Source of the DNA: an uncultured Bacteroidota bacterium
Lineage (GTDB): Bacteria; Bacteroidota; Bacteroidia; Bacteroidales; P3
Assembly: GCA_902788805.1 (NCBI GenBank)
Contig: CADALO010000011.1
Span: forward strand, 24,733-88,732
Reading direction: 5' to 3'
Length of the DNA: 64,000 nt
The notes beneath the pieces are model-generated. The model was not told where the DNA came from. It did no database searches and was given only the letters and a program-made list of their open reading frames with translations. Below are positions 7,416-17,182 of the stretch, piece by piece. The position numbers were made by a program, and so were the translations under genes. Numbering within the stretch: position 1 is the stretch's first letter; the number at the start of each line of letters is the position of its first letter.

Positions 7416-8300
7416 ATGTATCAGTTACTTGATGGAAAACAGACTTCCATAGCTATCAAAGACCAAATAGCCAATGAGGTGCGTTCGTTTACTGCCAAAG
7501 GTATCCGTCCGCCGCACCTGGCAGCCATTCTTGTAGGCGACGACGGCGCCAGCCAGACATACGTTGCCAACAAGGAGAAATCGTCGCACGAGGTAGGCTT
7601 CACCTCCTCGGTTTACCGCTATTCGGCCAACACATCGGAAGAGGAACTGCTGAAAGCCATCGAATTCCTTAACAACGATGACGACATAGACGGCTTTATT
7701 GTCCAGTTGCCTTTGCCGAAGCAGATCAACGAGCAGAAGGTTATCGATGCCATCTCACCCGAGAAGGATGTGGACGGCTTTACGCCTATCAATATTGGCC
7801 GTATGGTGCTTGGCGAGGATGCCTTCCTGCCGGCAACGCCGATGGGAGTGTGCTCGATATTGGAGCACTACAATATTGAGACCGAGGGCAAGCACTGTGT
7901 GGTGCTGGGCCGCAGCAATATTGTGGGTACGCCTGTAGCCAACCTGCTGTCGCGCAACAAGAAAGGCGCCAACTGCACGGTGACGCTCTGCCACAGCCGC
8001 ACCAAGAACCTGGCCGAACTGACACGCCTGGCCGACATACTCGTTGTGGCTATCGGCAAGCCCGAGTTCGTGACTGCCGATATGGTCAAGGACGGCGTTG
8101 TGCTGGTCGATGTGGGCATACACCGCATTCCCGACGAGAGCAAGAAGAGCGGCTATCGCATCATCGGCGACGTGAAGCACAGCGAGGTCGACGCCAAGTG
8201 CAGCTGGGTGACACCTGTGCCCGGCGGCGTGGGACCGCTGACCATCGTGTCGCTGCTGCAGAACACGATGAAGGCTTACAAGAAAAGATTCAATCTCTAA
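7416..8300 (+). CDS. folD: FolD, methylenetetrahydrofolate dehydrogenase/cyclohydrolase
   Basis: Bifunctional cytoplasmic enzyme interconverting 5,10-methylene-, methenyl- and 10-formyl-tetrahydrofolate, which supplies one-carbon units for purine synthesis. The 294 residues carry the catalytic-lysine motif YVANKEKSSHEVGF, the substrate motif QLPLPKQIN and the dinucleotide-binding GRSNIVGTPVANLL. Near the end is the expected PGGVGPLTIVSLLQNT. The first residues MYQLLDGKQTS fit the family start. It is first in a run that ends with purL, another purine gene. The upstream sequence is a long A/C-rich repeat. Confidence 0.96.
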   Translation: MYQLLDGKQTSIAIKDQIANEVRSFTAKGIRPPHLAAILVGDDGASQTYVANKEKSSHEVGFTSSVYRYSANTSEEELLKAIEFLNNDDDIDGFIVQLPLPKQINEQKVIDAISPEKDVDGFTPINIGRMVLGEDAFLPATPMGVCSILEHYNIETEGKHCVVLGRSNIVGTPVANLLSRNKKGANCTVTLCHSRTKNLAELTRLADILVVAIGKPEFVTADMVKDGVVLVDVGIHRIPDESKKSGYRIIGDVKHSEVDAKCSWVTPVPGGVGPLTIVSLLQNTMKAYKKRFNL

Positions 8301-8310
8301 TCTGTATTCA

Positions 8311-9042
8311 ATGAAAACCATTGTTGTAGTCCCTTGTTACAATGAGTCGAAGCGCCTGCGGCAGGATGACTTCCTGCACTATGTGGAGCAGAATGACGAC
8401 GTGGCGTTTTTGTTTGCCAACGACGGCAGCAGGGACAATACGCTGGAGGTGCTGCAGGAGTTGACGGCAAAGCACGAGCGGCTGCTGATGCTCGACATAC
8501 AGCCCAACGGCGGCAAGGCCGAGGCTGTGAGGAAAGGAATGCTCTATGCCGCCGAGCAGTACAAACCTGACTATATTGCCTTCTGGGATGCCGATCTCGC
8601 CACCCCGCTGGAGGAGATAGAACCTATGGTGAAGTGGGCCGACAAGGGCTATGACGCTGTTATGGGGCTGCGGCTGATGCGCTTGGGAGCCAAGGTGAAA
8701 CGCAAGACTATGCGCCACTATCTGGGCCGATGCTTCGCCACGGTGGCATCGATGATGCTTAAGCTTCCGGTATATGACACGCAGTGCGGCTCGAAACTGT
8801 TCAGAAGGGAAGTGGTGGAAACCATTTTCCAAGAGCAGTTCATTACACGGTGGCTGTTCGACGTGGAGCTGCTGGCACGCTACAAGCAGCGTTACGGCGT
8901 GGAGCAAGCTATACAGAAGATTTATGAGTATCCGCTGTTCCAGTGGGAGGATGTCGACGGATCGCAGCTGAAGAGTCGCGATTTCTTCAAGGCACCGCTG
9001 GAGCTGATGAAGATTAGAAAAAGATACAAAAACAAGAATTAA
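8311..9042 (+). CDS. Polyprenyl-phosphate sugar synthase-like glycosyltransferase (GT2)
   Basis: A 243-residue GT-A fold family 2 enzyme resembling dolichyl/polyprenyl-phosphate mannose or glucose synthases, which load a sugar from a nucleotide donor onto a lipid phosphate. Seen: VVVPCYNESKRL at the N-terminus, NDGSRDNT, the metal-binding DADLATP, and TQCGSKLFRREV with FDVELLAR towards the end. There is no C-terminal membrane domain, so it should be peripheral at the inner membrane. It lies 2 bp before a polytopic GT-C-like protein, a likely acceptor-side partner. Sugar identity cannot be determined. Confidence 0.85.
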   Translation: MKTIVVVPCYNESKRLRQDDFLHYVEQNDDVAFLFANDGSRDNTLEVLQELTAKHERLLMLDIQPNGGKAEAVRKGMLYAAEQYKPDYIAFWDADLATPLEEIEPMVKWADKGYDAVMGLRLMRLGAKVKRKTMRHYLGRCFATVASMMLKLPVYDTQCGSKLFRREVVETIFQEQFITRWLFDVELLARYKQRYGVEQAIQKIYEYPLFQWEDVDGSQLKSRDFFKAPLELMKIRKRYKNKN

Positions 9043-9044
9043 GT

Positions 9045-11447
9045 ATGAAAAAGTTATTTTCAGAGAACAAGAGTAACGTTTGGTTCTGGCTTTTTGTGGG
9101 ACTGGCGGCAGTGCTGTTGATAGCAATGCCCCTGATGAGCCTCGATGCCGGCAACAGCGGCGACGAGGATAAGTTCCAGATACCGCAAGGCAGGTTCGTG
9201 ATGGACTATTACCATTCGGACGGACAGGACACTACCTGTATGAAGGACGTGGTGAACCTAAACGGCAAGGATCAGAACTGGAATCTGAAATATTATGGCT
9301 GCTCGTTCGACGTCGTCACGGAGTGGATAAACCAGACTTTCGGCATTGATGACATAGCACGCACGCGCCACATCTGCAATTCGTTGCTGGGCTGGCTCAT
9401 TGTGCTGTTCGGCGGTCTGATAGCATATCGTATGGGCGGCTGGCGCGCCGGAGTGTTCGCTATGCTGCTGCTGTTCTTCTCGCCGCGACTGCTGGGCCAT
9501 TCGTTCAACAATCCGAAGGATATACCTATGGCAGCCGGCGTGGTGATGAGCATCTACTATATAATGATGTTTTTCCGCCAGATTGCGCCGCAGATTGTGC
9601 AAGGGGCTGCCGGCAAGGGCAAGAAGGCAATGGCCCAAGTGACTTATCCTCAGCAAGCATTCTCGGACAAGGCGACGCGCAATATGGCAATATTCCTTAT
9701 TGTCGTTTCGTCGCCGCTGCTGTTCAAGACGGCTGGTGTGGTGTGGACGGTGCTGATAGTGGCGCTGTTTGTGGTGGCTATGATGCTGAAGAACACGCCT
9801 AAGTTCAATCCGTTGACGCTGTTTATGCTGGCGTTGTCGCTGGCGTTGGGCGTGAGCAACCGTATAGGTGCACTTATTGTTGTTGGGTATATGGGACTAT
9901 GGGGCTTGCTGTGGCTGATTCGCTATGGCCGCTATGTGGGCGGGGCCACCATTGGCAAGGCTGTTGTCGCTGCCGTTGCGGTGTGTCTGGCTGGATTCTT
10001 TTCCGGTCTTCTGCTGTGGCCTTATGCGATGCAGGACCCTGTGCATAACAGTATAGAGAGCTTTAAGTTGATGTCGCAGTTCGACGTGCAGTTGCGTCAG
10101 CTTTTCGAAGGCACTATGGTGATGTCGAGCAATCTGCCGTGGTATTACACTCCCAAGTTTATGCTGATGACAATCCCGTTGGTGGTTATGATTGGCTGGC
10201 TGCTGTATCCCTTCTTCGGCGCTTTCAAGAAAGAGCGTCGCATCGACAGCATAATGATTTATTTCTGCTTCCTGTTCCCTGTGGTGTGGATTGTCGTGAC
10301 GGGTGCCAATGTCTATGGTGGCTGGCGCCATTCGCTGTTTACATACCCGCCGATGGCCATAGCTGCAGGCTTGGGCTTTGATGCCTTTGCTGCGTGGTGT
10401 GGACGTAAGAGCGGCAAGCGCATTGTTGAGACCATTGTCTCGCTGGTGCCTCTCCTGCTGCTGGTGCCTCCTGCACTGCATACGGTCCGCAACCATCCGT
10501 ATGAGTATGTATATTTCAACGAGCTTGAAGGTGGCGTGAAGAATGCTTTCGGTAATTATGAGCTTGACTACTATTATCATACGATGCGTGAGGCTACAGA
10601 GTGGGTAGTGGCCAACGCCGAGCCTAAAGCCGACGGAGAGAAGACCTTGGTGGGCTCGTGGCACGTGGAGTCGACACGCTATTTCCTGCGCAACGATTCC
10701 GCACGCTTTGCCACGCGTTTTGTCCGCTGGGCACAGCGCTATGAATATGAATGGGATTACCTAGTGTTTCCGATTACCGGCATTTCTGGCGAATATTTGT
10801 TGGGAGCTGATTTTCCGCCGCAGGATTGCGTGCATACAGTCGATGTCGACGGCAAACCGATTGCGCTGGTGCTGAAACGTCAGACGATGGACGATTACAA
10901 TGCTGTGCAGCTGATGCGTGCCGGCAATGTGGACAGCGCTGTTGTGCTTTTTAACAGGGTCTTGCAGCAGATGCCAAACAATGAGACCGCTTTGTCGAAC
11001 CTTGCCAACATCTACCTGCAGCAAGGAAATGCAGAAAAGGCTGTTGAGTGCTGCAACAGGATGCTTGCCATAGAGCCCAACAATCCTCAGGCTAACCAGA
11101 TGCTGGTATATGCCTATCTTAATAGCGGACGCCAGCAAGAGGCGGCTTCGCTGCTTGATAAAATCAAGGCTAAAGGACAGGACGCTTTTGCATTCTCTAT
11201 CACGGCACGGCTCTATGCCCAGCAAGGAAACGTAAACGGTGCTTTGAATGAGCTTAACGCTATGCTCGACCGTGGCCTTATGGACCAAGAGGCGTTGAAT
11301 CTTTATGTCCAGCTGCGTATGTCGCAGGGCAGCGACCAGAATGCTGCGGTGTATGGCTTCTATTCTGCCTACGCCAACGGACTGGAAAAGAATGGCGACA
11401 AGAAGGCTGCAGAACAACTGCGCAAACAAATGAACGGTGGTAGATGA
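9045..11447 (+). CDS. GT-C/PMT-like membrane glycosyltransferase with C-terminal TPR repeats
   Basis: An 800-residue polytopic membrane protein. About 17 residues in is a first helix (WFWLFVGLAAVLLIAMPLM). It is followed by an acidic periplasmic loop (DAGNSGDEDKFQ) of the kind that holds the catalytic Asp in GT-C enzymes of the ArnT/PMT type. About ten further hydrophobic segments extend to about residue 480. A soluble part follows, then TPR-like repeats at about 615-790 (NNETALSNLANIYLQQGNAE, NNPQANQMLVYAYLNSGRQQ). The gene upstream probably makes its lipid-linked donor. The acceptor (protein, lipid or glycan) is unknown, and the TPR region may recruit it. Family assignment is inference from topology and loop. 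Confidence 0.65.
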   Translation: MKKLFSENKSNVWFWLFVGLAAVLLIAMPLMSLDAGNSGDEDKFQIPQGRFVMDYYHSDGQDTTCMKDVVNLNGKDQNWNLKYYGCSFDVVTEWINQTFGIDDIARTRHICNSLLGWLIVLFGGLIAYRMGGWRAGVFAMLLLFFSPRLLGHSFNNPKDIPMAAGVVMSIYYIMMFFRQIAPQIVQGAAGKGKKAMAQVTYPQQAFSDKATRNMAIFLIVVSSPLLFKTAGVVWTVLIVALFVVAMMLKNTPKFNPLTLFMLALSLALGVSNRIGALIVVGYMGLWGLLWLIRYGRYVGGATIGKAVVAAVAVCLAGFFSGLLLWPYAMQDPVHNSIESFKLMSQFDVQLRQLFEGTMVMSSNLPWYYTPKFMLMTIPLVVMIGWLLYPFFGAFKKERRIDSIMIYFCFLFPVVWIVVTGANVYGGWRHSLFTYPPMAIAAGLGFDAFAAWCGRKSGKRIVETIVSLVPLLLLVPPALHTVRNHPYEYVYFNELEGGVKNAFGNYELDYYYHTMREATEWVVANAEPKADGEKTLVGSWHVESTRYFLRNDSARFATRFVRWAQRYEYEWDYLVFPITGISGEYLLGADFPPQDCVHTVDVDGKPIALVLKRQTMDDYNAVQLMRAGNVDSAVVLFNRVLQQMPNNETALSNLANIYLQQGNAEKAVECCNRMLAIEPNNPQANQMLVYAYLNSGRQQEAASLLDKIKAKGQDAFAFSITARLYAQQGNVNGALNELNAMLDRGLMDQEALNLYVQLRMSQGSDQNAAVYGFYSAYANGLEKNGDKKAAEQLRKQMNGGR

Positions 11448-12028
11448 AGAAACTTTGGATTGCCATAGTGAAACTCTTTGGATGGAAGTTTGACCTTCCA
11501 CCTGCCGATGACTTGAAGCGGTTGCATCATTGTGTCCTTATCGAGGCTCCGCATACGAGCATATATGACTTCTTGCTTGGTGCCGCCTGCGTGTGGAGAA
11601 TGGGGTTGAACGCCAGGTTCTTTATCAAAAAGGAGTTCTTCGTTTTCCCGTTGCGCCATTTCCTGAAATGGAGCGGAGCATTGCCTATCGATCGTGGCAA
11701 CAAGAATAACCATATGGTGGACAAGGCTGTTGAGGCTTTCGGAAAGAATGATGATTTCACCGTGATCATTACTCCGGAAGGCACGCGCAAGCAAGTCAAG
11801 CGCTTCAAACGTGGCTTCTATGAGATTGCAACCAACGCCAATGTGCCGATAGCTATTACTTACATCAACTACAAAACCCGTCATATGGGTGTGGGACCTC
11901 TGATTATGCCTTCGGGCGATTTTGACGCTGATATGTGTATTATTCTGGATTTCTACTCCAATGTGGCACCCCGTAATGACAAGGGATGGAATATTGAACT
12001 GCTAAAGTCAACTTATAGAGAAAAATAA
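11444..12028 (+). CDS. PlsC-like acyltransferase
   Basis: A 194-residue lysophosphatidic-acid-acyltransferase family protein that transfers an acyl chain to a glycerophospholipid or related lipid at the inner membrane. It has the HX4D motif (PHTSIYD), a second block KKEFFVFPLRHFLKWSGALP, and PEGTRKQVKRFKRGF as motif III. Short members of this kind are common in Bacteroidetes and may acylate unusual lipids, so calling it plsC would be too specific. It overlaps the GT-C gene by 4 bp (ATGA), implying translational coupling. Confidence 0.85.
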   Translation: MKKLWIAIVKLFGWKFDLPPADDLKRLHHCVLIEAPHTSIYDFLLGAACVWRMGLNARFFIKKEFFVFPLRHFLKWSGALPIDRGNKNNHMVDKAVEAFGKNDDFTVIITPEGTRKQVKRFKRGFYEIATNANVPIAITYINYKTRHMGVGPLIMPSGDFDADMCIILDFYSNVAPRNDKGWNIELLKSTYREK

Positions 12029-12039
12029 TTGTTTAAGAT

Positions 12040-15000
12040 ATGAATAAAGTAAGACGAATTTATGTTGAGAAAAAGCCTGCTTACAGCATCAAGGCTAAAG
12101 AACTGCAGAGCGAAATGCTCAACTACCTCAACATTCAGGCCGACAAAGTGCGTGTCCTGATACGTTATGATATTGAAAATCTTTCGGACGAAACTTTCCA
12201 GACGGCGCTGACTACAGTGTTTAGCGAACCGCCTGTGGATAACGTGTATCTTGAAGAGTTTCCGCACAGAGCCGATGACTTCTGCTTTACGGTGGAGTAC
12301 CTCCCCGGGCAGTTCGACCAGCGTGCCGACAGTGCCGAGCAGTGCGTCTGTTTGCTTAACGATGCCGAACAACCGATTATCAAAAGCGCTACAACGTATG
12401 TCATAAGTGGCAAACTGACTGAGGAGCAGCGTCAGGCAGTGGTGAAACATTGCGTCAACCCGGTCGACAGCCGTGTCACTGACGAGCCAAAGCCCGCCAC
12501 GCTCGAGGACCATTTTGACGAGCCGGCAGACGTGATTGTCTTTGACGGCTTTGCGAATATGGCAGAAGACAAACTGCGAGAACTATACGACAGTCTCGGC
12601 CTTGCAATGACATTCGCTGACTTTAAGCATATACAGCGTTATTTCCACGATGAGGAACATCGCGACCCGACGATGACCGAAATACGTGTGTTGGACACCT
12701 ATTGGAGCGACCATTGCCGCCATACCACTTTTGCCACCGAGCTGAAGGACGTCCATTTCGACGATGGTTTCTACCGTCCGCTCATCGAAGGAGCTTTCCG
12801 GCAGTATCTGGCTGACCACAAAGAGCAGTATGTCGGACGCAATGACAAATTCGTTTGCCTGATGGATATTGGAACCTTGGCAGGCAAACGCTTGAAGAAG
12901 ATGGGCTACCTCAACGACCAGGAACCCAGTGATGAGATCAATGCTTGCTCGATAGTAGTGCCTGTCACCATTGACGGAGTAGAGGAAGAGTGGCTCATCA
13001 ACTTCAAGAACGAGACGCACAACCACCCGACCGAGATTGAGCCTTTCGGTGGTGCCGCCACCTGCCTTGGAGGCTGTATCCGCGACCCGCTTTCTGGACG
13101 TACTTACGTCTATCAGGCAATGCGCGTCACCGGTGCCGCTGACCCAACCAAACCTCTGAATGAAACCTTGCCAGGCAAGTTGCCGCAACGTAAGATTGTT
13201 ACTACTGCCGCTCGCGGATATAGCAGCTATGGCAACCAAATAGGCCTTGCTACGGGTCTTGTGAACGAGATTTACCATCCGGGCTATGTGGCTAAGCGTA
13301 TGGAGATAGGTGCCGTTATTGCTGCGGCTCCGCGTCGTGCTGTGAAGCGTCTCAACTCAGATCCTGGCGATGTCATCATTTTACTGGGTGGCCGCACCGG
13401 TCGTGACGGCATTGGAGGTGCTACGGGTGCCTCGAAGAGCCATACTACCAAGAGCCTCACCACCTGCGGTGCAGAAGTTCAGAAGGGTAATGCTCCAACG
13501 GAACGCAAAATACAGCGTCTGTTCCGCCGCGAAGAGGTCTCGTCGCTTATCAAGAAATGCAACGACTTCGGTGCCGGTGGTGTGAGCGTGGCTATCGGAG
13601 AATTGGCCGACGGTCTTCAGATCAACCTCGACCGCGTTCCAAAGAAATATGCCGGTCTTGACGGTACTGAACTGGCCATCAGTGAAAGCCAGGAGCGTAT
13701 GGCTGTAGTGGTCGACCCGAAGGACGTCGACCAGATGCTGAAATATGCCGACGAGGAGAACCTTGAAGCTACGGTGGTTGCAACCGTTACCGAGAATCCA
13801 CGTATGGTCATCAGCTGGCGCGGCAAAGAGATTGTCAACCTCAGCCGTCGCTTCATCGACACCAACGGTGCCCACCAGGAAACCACGGTCAGCGTAAGTA
13901 TGCCCAAAGAGTCTGTTAAAACAGAAGTGGCTGCTAATGCCGATATTAAAGAGCTTTGGCTCAAGACCCTCTCCGACCTCAACGTTTGCTCGCAGAAAGG
14001 TCTTGTCGAGATGTTCGACAGCTCAATCGGTGCCGGCAGCGTGGTGATGCCCTATGGTGGCAAGTACCAGATGACACCGACGCAGAGTATGGTTGGCAAA
14101 CTGCCGTTGCTCGACGGCAAGTGCGACACTGTCACCATAATGTCATACGGTATGGACCCCTACCAGACCAGTTGGAGCCCCTTCCACGGCGCCGTCTACG
14201 CTGTGCTTGGCAGTGTGGCCAAGATTGCCGCCGCCGGCGGCGATGCCAGCAAGGTGCGCCTCACCTTCCAGGAGTATTTCAAGAAGCTGGGCAACGCTCC
14301 CTACCGTTGGGGTGAGCCATTCGCAGCACTCCTCGGTGCCTACAACGCCCAAATGGGTCTTAAGCTGCCCGCTATCGGTGGCAAAGACTCTATGAGCGGC
14401 ACTTTCAATAATATTGATGTTCCTCCGACCTTCTGCAGCTTTGCAGTGGGTATCAGCGAACTGAAGCACGTCGTAACACCTGAACTGAAAATGGCTGGCA
14501 ACAAACTCGTGTTGCTTGACATAAAAGAAAAAGAGTTCGGAATGCCCGATTACGAAGATGCATTAAGCCAGTACGCTGCTTTGTATAAAGCCATAGAAGC
14601 TGGCTTGGTTAAGAGCACTTATGCTCTTGGCTTTGGTGGCATTATTGAGTCTGTCAGCAAGATGGCCTTCGGCAACAAGCTGGGCGTTAAGCTTACAGCC
14701 TCTGCCGACCTAACCGCTAAACACTATGGTTGGATCGTTGTTGAGGTGTCCAACGCCAACGGCCTTCCTTTCCATTGCACCGAAATAGGTGAAGTCACTG
14801 CTGATCCATTCTTTGAATGCAAAGGAGAAAAGATTGCTCTTGAAGAAGCTCTCGCTGCTTGGCAGAAGTCCCTCGAAGGTGTATTTCCGACGCGTTCCAA
14901 CGAGGAACAGAATGGTGATGTGAAAGTGGAAAGCAAGCTCTACAAGGCTGACAATCCACTAACGCATTCTCACATTCCCGCATTAATGCATTCAGCCAAG

Positions 15001-15795
15001 CCCCACGTTTTCATTCCTGCCTTCCCAGGCACCAACTGCGAATACGACAGTGCTCGCGCCTTCAACCGCGCCGGTGCCGAGAGCGAGATTATCGTCTTCC
15101 GCAACCAGAACGGCCAGCAGATTCGTGAGAGCGTGGACGCCTACGTCGACGCCATCAAGCGCAGTCAGATTATTATGATTCCTGGTGGCTTTAGTGCCGG
15201 CGACGAGCCTGAAGGCAGTGCCAAATTCATTACCAGTGTCTTCCGCAACCCGAAGATTGCCGACGCCGTTATGGAACTTCTCAACAAGCGCGACGGACTT
15301 ATGCTGGGCATCTGCAACGGCTTCCAGGCTTTGGTGAAACTCGGGTTGGTTCCCTACGGCGAAATCCGTCCGCAGGCTGCCGATGCACCTACGCTGACCT
15401 TCAACACTATCGGCCGTCACCAGAGCAAGATGGCCTACACGCGCGTTACCAGCAACCTCAGCCCGTGGCTGCGCAAGGCCGAGCTGGGTGCCACATACGT
15501 CATCCCCATCTCGCACGGCGAGGGCCGCTTTGTGGCTCCGCAGGAGTGGATCGACCGCCTCTTCGCGAATGGTCAGGTGGCCACACAGTACGTCGACCTC
15601 AACGGCAACCCCACTATGGACGAGGAGTATAATATGAATGGCAGCTATATGGCCATCGAGGGTATTACAAGCCCTGACGGGCGCGTGTTCGGCAAGATGG
15701 GCCACAGCGAGCGTCGCAGCAGGGGCAGCGCCCTGAACATCTATGGCAACGACGACCAGCTTATATTTGAAAGTGGCGTAGCCTACTTTAAATAA
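12040..15795 (+). CDS. purL: Phosphoribosylformylglycinamidine synthase (large single-chain PurL)
   Basis: Fourth step of purine synthesis: converts FGAR, glutamine and ATP to FGAM. At 1251 residues it is the long form with an N-terminal PurS-like domain, two synthetase lobes (HNHPTEIEPFGGAATCLGGC; GRTGRDGIGGATGAS; GGKDSMSGTF) and a C-terminal glutamine amidotransferase. The latter contains FPGTNCEYDS, PGGFSAGDE, the nucleophile-Cys motif LGICNGFQAL and ISHGEGRF. An oddity is the linker before the amidotransferase domain (about residues 972-985, LTHSHIPALMHS). It is encoded by low-complexity DNA related to an insertion in the BtuF-like gene. The frame is intact. Confidence 0.97.
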   Translation: MNKVRRIYVEKKPAYSIKAKELQSEMLNYLNIQADKVRVLIRYDIENLSDETFQTALTTVFSEPPVDNVYLEEFPHRADDFCFTVEYLPGQFDQRADSAEQCVCLLNDAEQPIIKSATTYVISGKLTEEQRQAVVKHCVNPVDSRVTDEPKPATLEDHFDEPADVIVFDGFANMAEDKLRELYDSLGLAMTFADFKHIQRYFHDEEHRDPTMTEIRVLDTYWSDHCRHTTFATELKDVHFDDGFYRPLIEGAFRQYLADHKEQYVGRNDKFVCLMDIGTLAGKRLKKMGYLNDQEPSDEINACSIVVPVTIDGVEEEWLINFKNETHNHPTEIEPFGGAATCLGGCIRDPLSGRTYVYQAMRVTGAADPTKPLNETLPGKLPQRKIVTTAARGYSSYGNQIGLATGLVNEIYHPGYVAKRMEIGAVIAAAPRRAVKRLNSDPGDVIILLGGRTGRDGIGGATGASKSHTTKSLTTCGAEVQKGNAPTERKIQRLFRREEVSSLIKKCNDFGAGGVSVAIGELADGLQINLDRVPKKYAGLDGTELAISESQERMAVVVDPKDVDQMLKYADEENLEATVVATVTENPRMVISWRGKEIVNLSRRFIDTNGAHQETTVSVSMPKESVKTEVAANADIKELWLKTLSDLNVCSQKGLVEMFDSSIGAGSVVMPYGGKYQMTPTQSMVGKLPLLDGKCDTVTIMSYGMDPYQTSWSPFHGAVYAVLGSVAKIAAAGGDASKVRLTFQEYFKKLGNAPYRWGEPFAALLGAYNAQMGLKLPAIGGKDSMSGTFNNIDVPPTFCSFAVGISELKHVVTPELKMAGNKLVLLDIKEKEFGMPDYEDALSQYAALYKAIEAGLVKSTYALGFGGIIESVSKMAFGNKLGVKLTASADLTAKHYGWIVVEVSNANGLPFHCTEIGEVTADPFFECKGEKIALEEALAAWQKSLEGVFPTRSNEEQNGDVKVESKLYKADNPLTHSHIPALMHSAKPHVFIPAFPGTNCEYDSARAFNRAGAESEIIVFRNQNGQQIRESVDAYVDAIKRSQIIMIPGGFSAGDEPEGSAKFITSVFRNPKIADAVMELLNKRDGLMLGICNGFQALVKLGLVPYGEIRPQAADAPTLTFNTIGRHQSKMAYTRVTSNLSPWLRKAELGATYVIPISHGEGRFVAPQEWIDRLFANGQVATQYVDLNGNPTMDEEYNMNGSYMAIEGITSPDGRVFGKMGHSERRSRGSALNIYGNDDQLIFESGVAYFK
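14957..14993 (+). repeat. Low-complexity ACGCATT repeat inside purL
   Basis: A run of ACGCATT/CACATT words in frame within purL. It shares the 13-mer CACTAACGCATTC with the complement of the low-complexity block in the BtuF-like gene (52022-52156). Confidence 0.6.
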
Positions 15796-15814
15796 AAGAC
15801 TGTCCGATAGAATT

Positions 15815-15847
15815 GGGATGCTGGCCAAACACCAGCGTCCCTTTTTT
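15815..15847 (+). terminator. Intrinsic terminator of purL
   Basis: GGGATGCTGG, an A/C-rich loop, CCAGCGTCCC, then six T residues, 20 bp after the purL stop. Confidence 0.9.
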
Positions 15848-15861
15848 AATTAATATGTAAT

Positions 15862-16698
15862 ATGAAATACTATATTGTCGATGCCTTTGCCTCTCGTCCT
15901 TTTGGCGGCAATCCCGCAGGGGTCGTGCTGTTGGACGGTGCCGCTTTTCCTGACGAAAGTCTGATGCTGCAGGTCGCTGCTGAGTTGCGCTACTCCGAGA
16001 CGGCCTTTGTCAGAAAGCATAGCGACACTGAATACACGGTGCGCTACTTCACCCCTCGGGCCGAAGTAGAGCTTTGTGGCCACGCCACCATCGCTACATT
16101 CTCTCTGCTCCATAGTGAATTAGGCGTTGAGGGGCATTGTCTGTGCCACACGTTGGCAGGCAACCTGAGCATTGAAGTCGGCGAACAGGTGATGATGCAG
16201 ATGGCAGCGCCGCGCATCGTGGAAACCATTGGCAATACAGCAGACATCTATCGGGCCGTCGGCCTTCCGGACTACACACCTTCGTTGCCGGTTCAGATTG
16301 CCTATTCGGGATTGTCGGACATAATGCTGCCAATCCCCGATGTCGCAACGCTCGATGGACTTCAGCCGGATATGGGTGCAATTACAGCGCTTACGCATCG
16401 ACTCAATGCCGTGAGTGTTCACGCCTTTGCCTTCGCTGACGATGGCTATACTGCCCACGTGCGCGACTTCGCACCGCTATATGACATACCCGAAGAGTCG
16501 GCCACAGGCACCGCCAATGCCGCTCTAACCTATTATCTGCAGCAGCAGAACCGCATCCCGCTTGTCGGCGACTTCCGCTTTCTGCAAGGCGAGGCTATGG
16601 GACGACCCTCGGTTGTCGCCACCCGCATAACGGACGACGGAACAGTCTATGTCGGCGGCAGCGCCGCAATTGTTGCAAGAGGAGAACTAATGATATGA
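15862..16698 (+). CDS. PhzF family isomerase/epimerase-like protein
   Basis: A 278-residue protein of the PhzF/diaminopimelate-epimerase fold family. Seen: KYYIVDAFASRPFGGNPAGV at the N-terminus; RYSETAFV with the general-base-type Glu; ELCGHATIA; and ESATGTANAALTYYL. The last is the conserved second half, where DAP epimerase has its Cys but PhzF proteins have Gly/Ala-rich sequence. The substrate is unknown for most members. It lies upstream of, and overlaps by 4 bp, a NUDIX gene. The start is 15 bp after the purL terminator's T run. Confidence 0.9.
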   Translation: MKYYIVDAFASRPFGGNPAGVVLLDGAAFPDESLMLQVAAELRYSETAFVRKHSDTEYTVRYFTPRAEVELCGHATIATFSLLHSELGVEGHCLCHTLAGNLSIEVGEQVMMQMAAPRIVETIGNTADIYRAVGLPDYTPSLPVQIAYSGLSDIMLPIPDVATLDGLQPDMGAITALTHRLNAVSVHAFAFADDGYTAHVRDFAPLYDIPEESATGTANAALTYYLQQQNRIPLVGDFRFLQGEAMGRPSVVATRITDDGTVYVGGSAAIVARGELMI

Positions 16699-17111
16699 AA
16701 GAGAATTCAACAGCCAATTGCGTTGTGCCGGCGAAGCGAATCGAGGTGGTTGCCGCCATCATCCGTCGGGGAGAAGAAATCTTCGCCACACAGCGCGGTT
16801 ATGGCGAGTGGAAGGATTGGTGGGAGTTCCCGGGCGGAAAAATGGAGCTTGGCGAGACGCCGGAGGAGGCGCTGAAAAGAGAAATCCGCGAAGAACTGTC
16901 TACCGAAATCAATGTCGACAAGCTCCTCTGCACGGTGGAGTACGACTATCCCGCCTTTCATCTTACAATGCATTGCTATCTCTGCTCGTTGCTGACCGAT
17001 GCTCTCCATCTGAACGAGCACGAGGCAGCCTGTTGGCTGACAAGGAATGAACTGGACAGCGTCCGCTGGTTGCCGGCTGATTTGCAGGTGATTGAAAAAC
17101 TGAAAAAATGA
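16695..17111 (+). CDS. NUDIX hydrolase, MutT-like
   Basis: A 138-residue NUDIX pyrophosphohydrolase. The full box is present as GGKMELGETPEEALKREI followed by REEL (G-x5-E-x7-RE-x2-EE). The region before it (EVVAAIIRRGEEIFATQRGYG) and the size match MutT-type 8-oxo-dGTP or CTP pyrophosphohydrolases. Substrate choice cannot be settled from sequence alone. It is translationally coupled to the PhzF gene (ATGA overlap). Confidence 0.9.
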   Translation: MKENSTANCVVPAKRIEVVAAIIRRGEEIFATQRGYGEWKDWWEFPGGKMELGETPEEALKREIREELSTEINVDKLLCTVEYDYPAFHLTMHCYLCSLLTDALHLNEHEAACWLTRNELDSVRWLPADLQVIEKLKK

Positions 17112-17120
17112 GTATCTTTG
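17092..17120 (+). promoter_or_regulatory. Promoter of the cation efflux gene
   Basis: TTG at 17092-17094, an 18-bp spacer and TATCTTTG at 17113-17120 overlap the end of the NUDIX gene. A small hairpin (GCCTTGCAATTATAAGGC) lies in the leader. Confidence 0.65.
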
Positions 17121-17182
17121 CAAACACTAACGCCTTGCAATTATAAGGCAAAAACTTATAGAACCAAACACTTTAAGAAACT

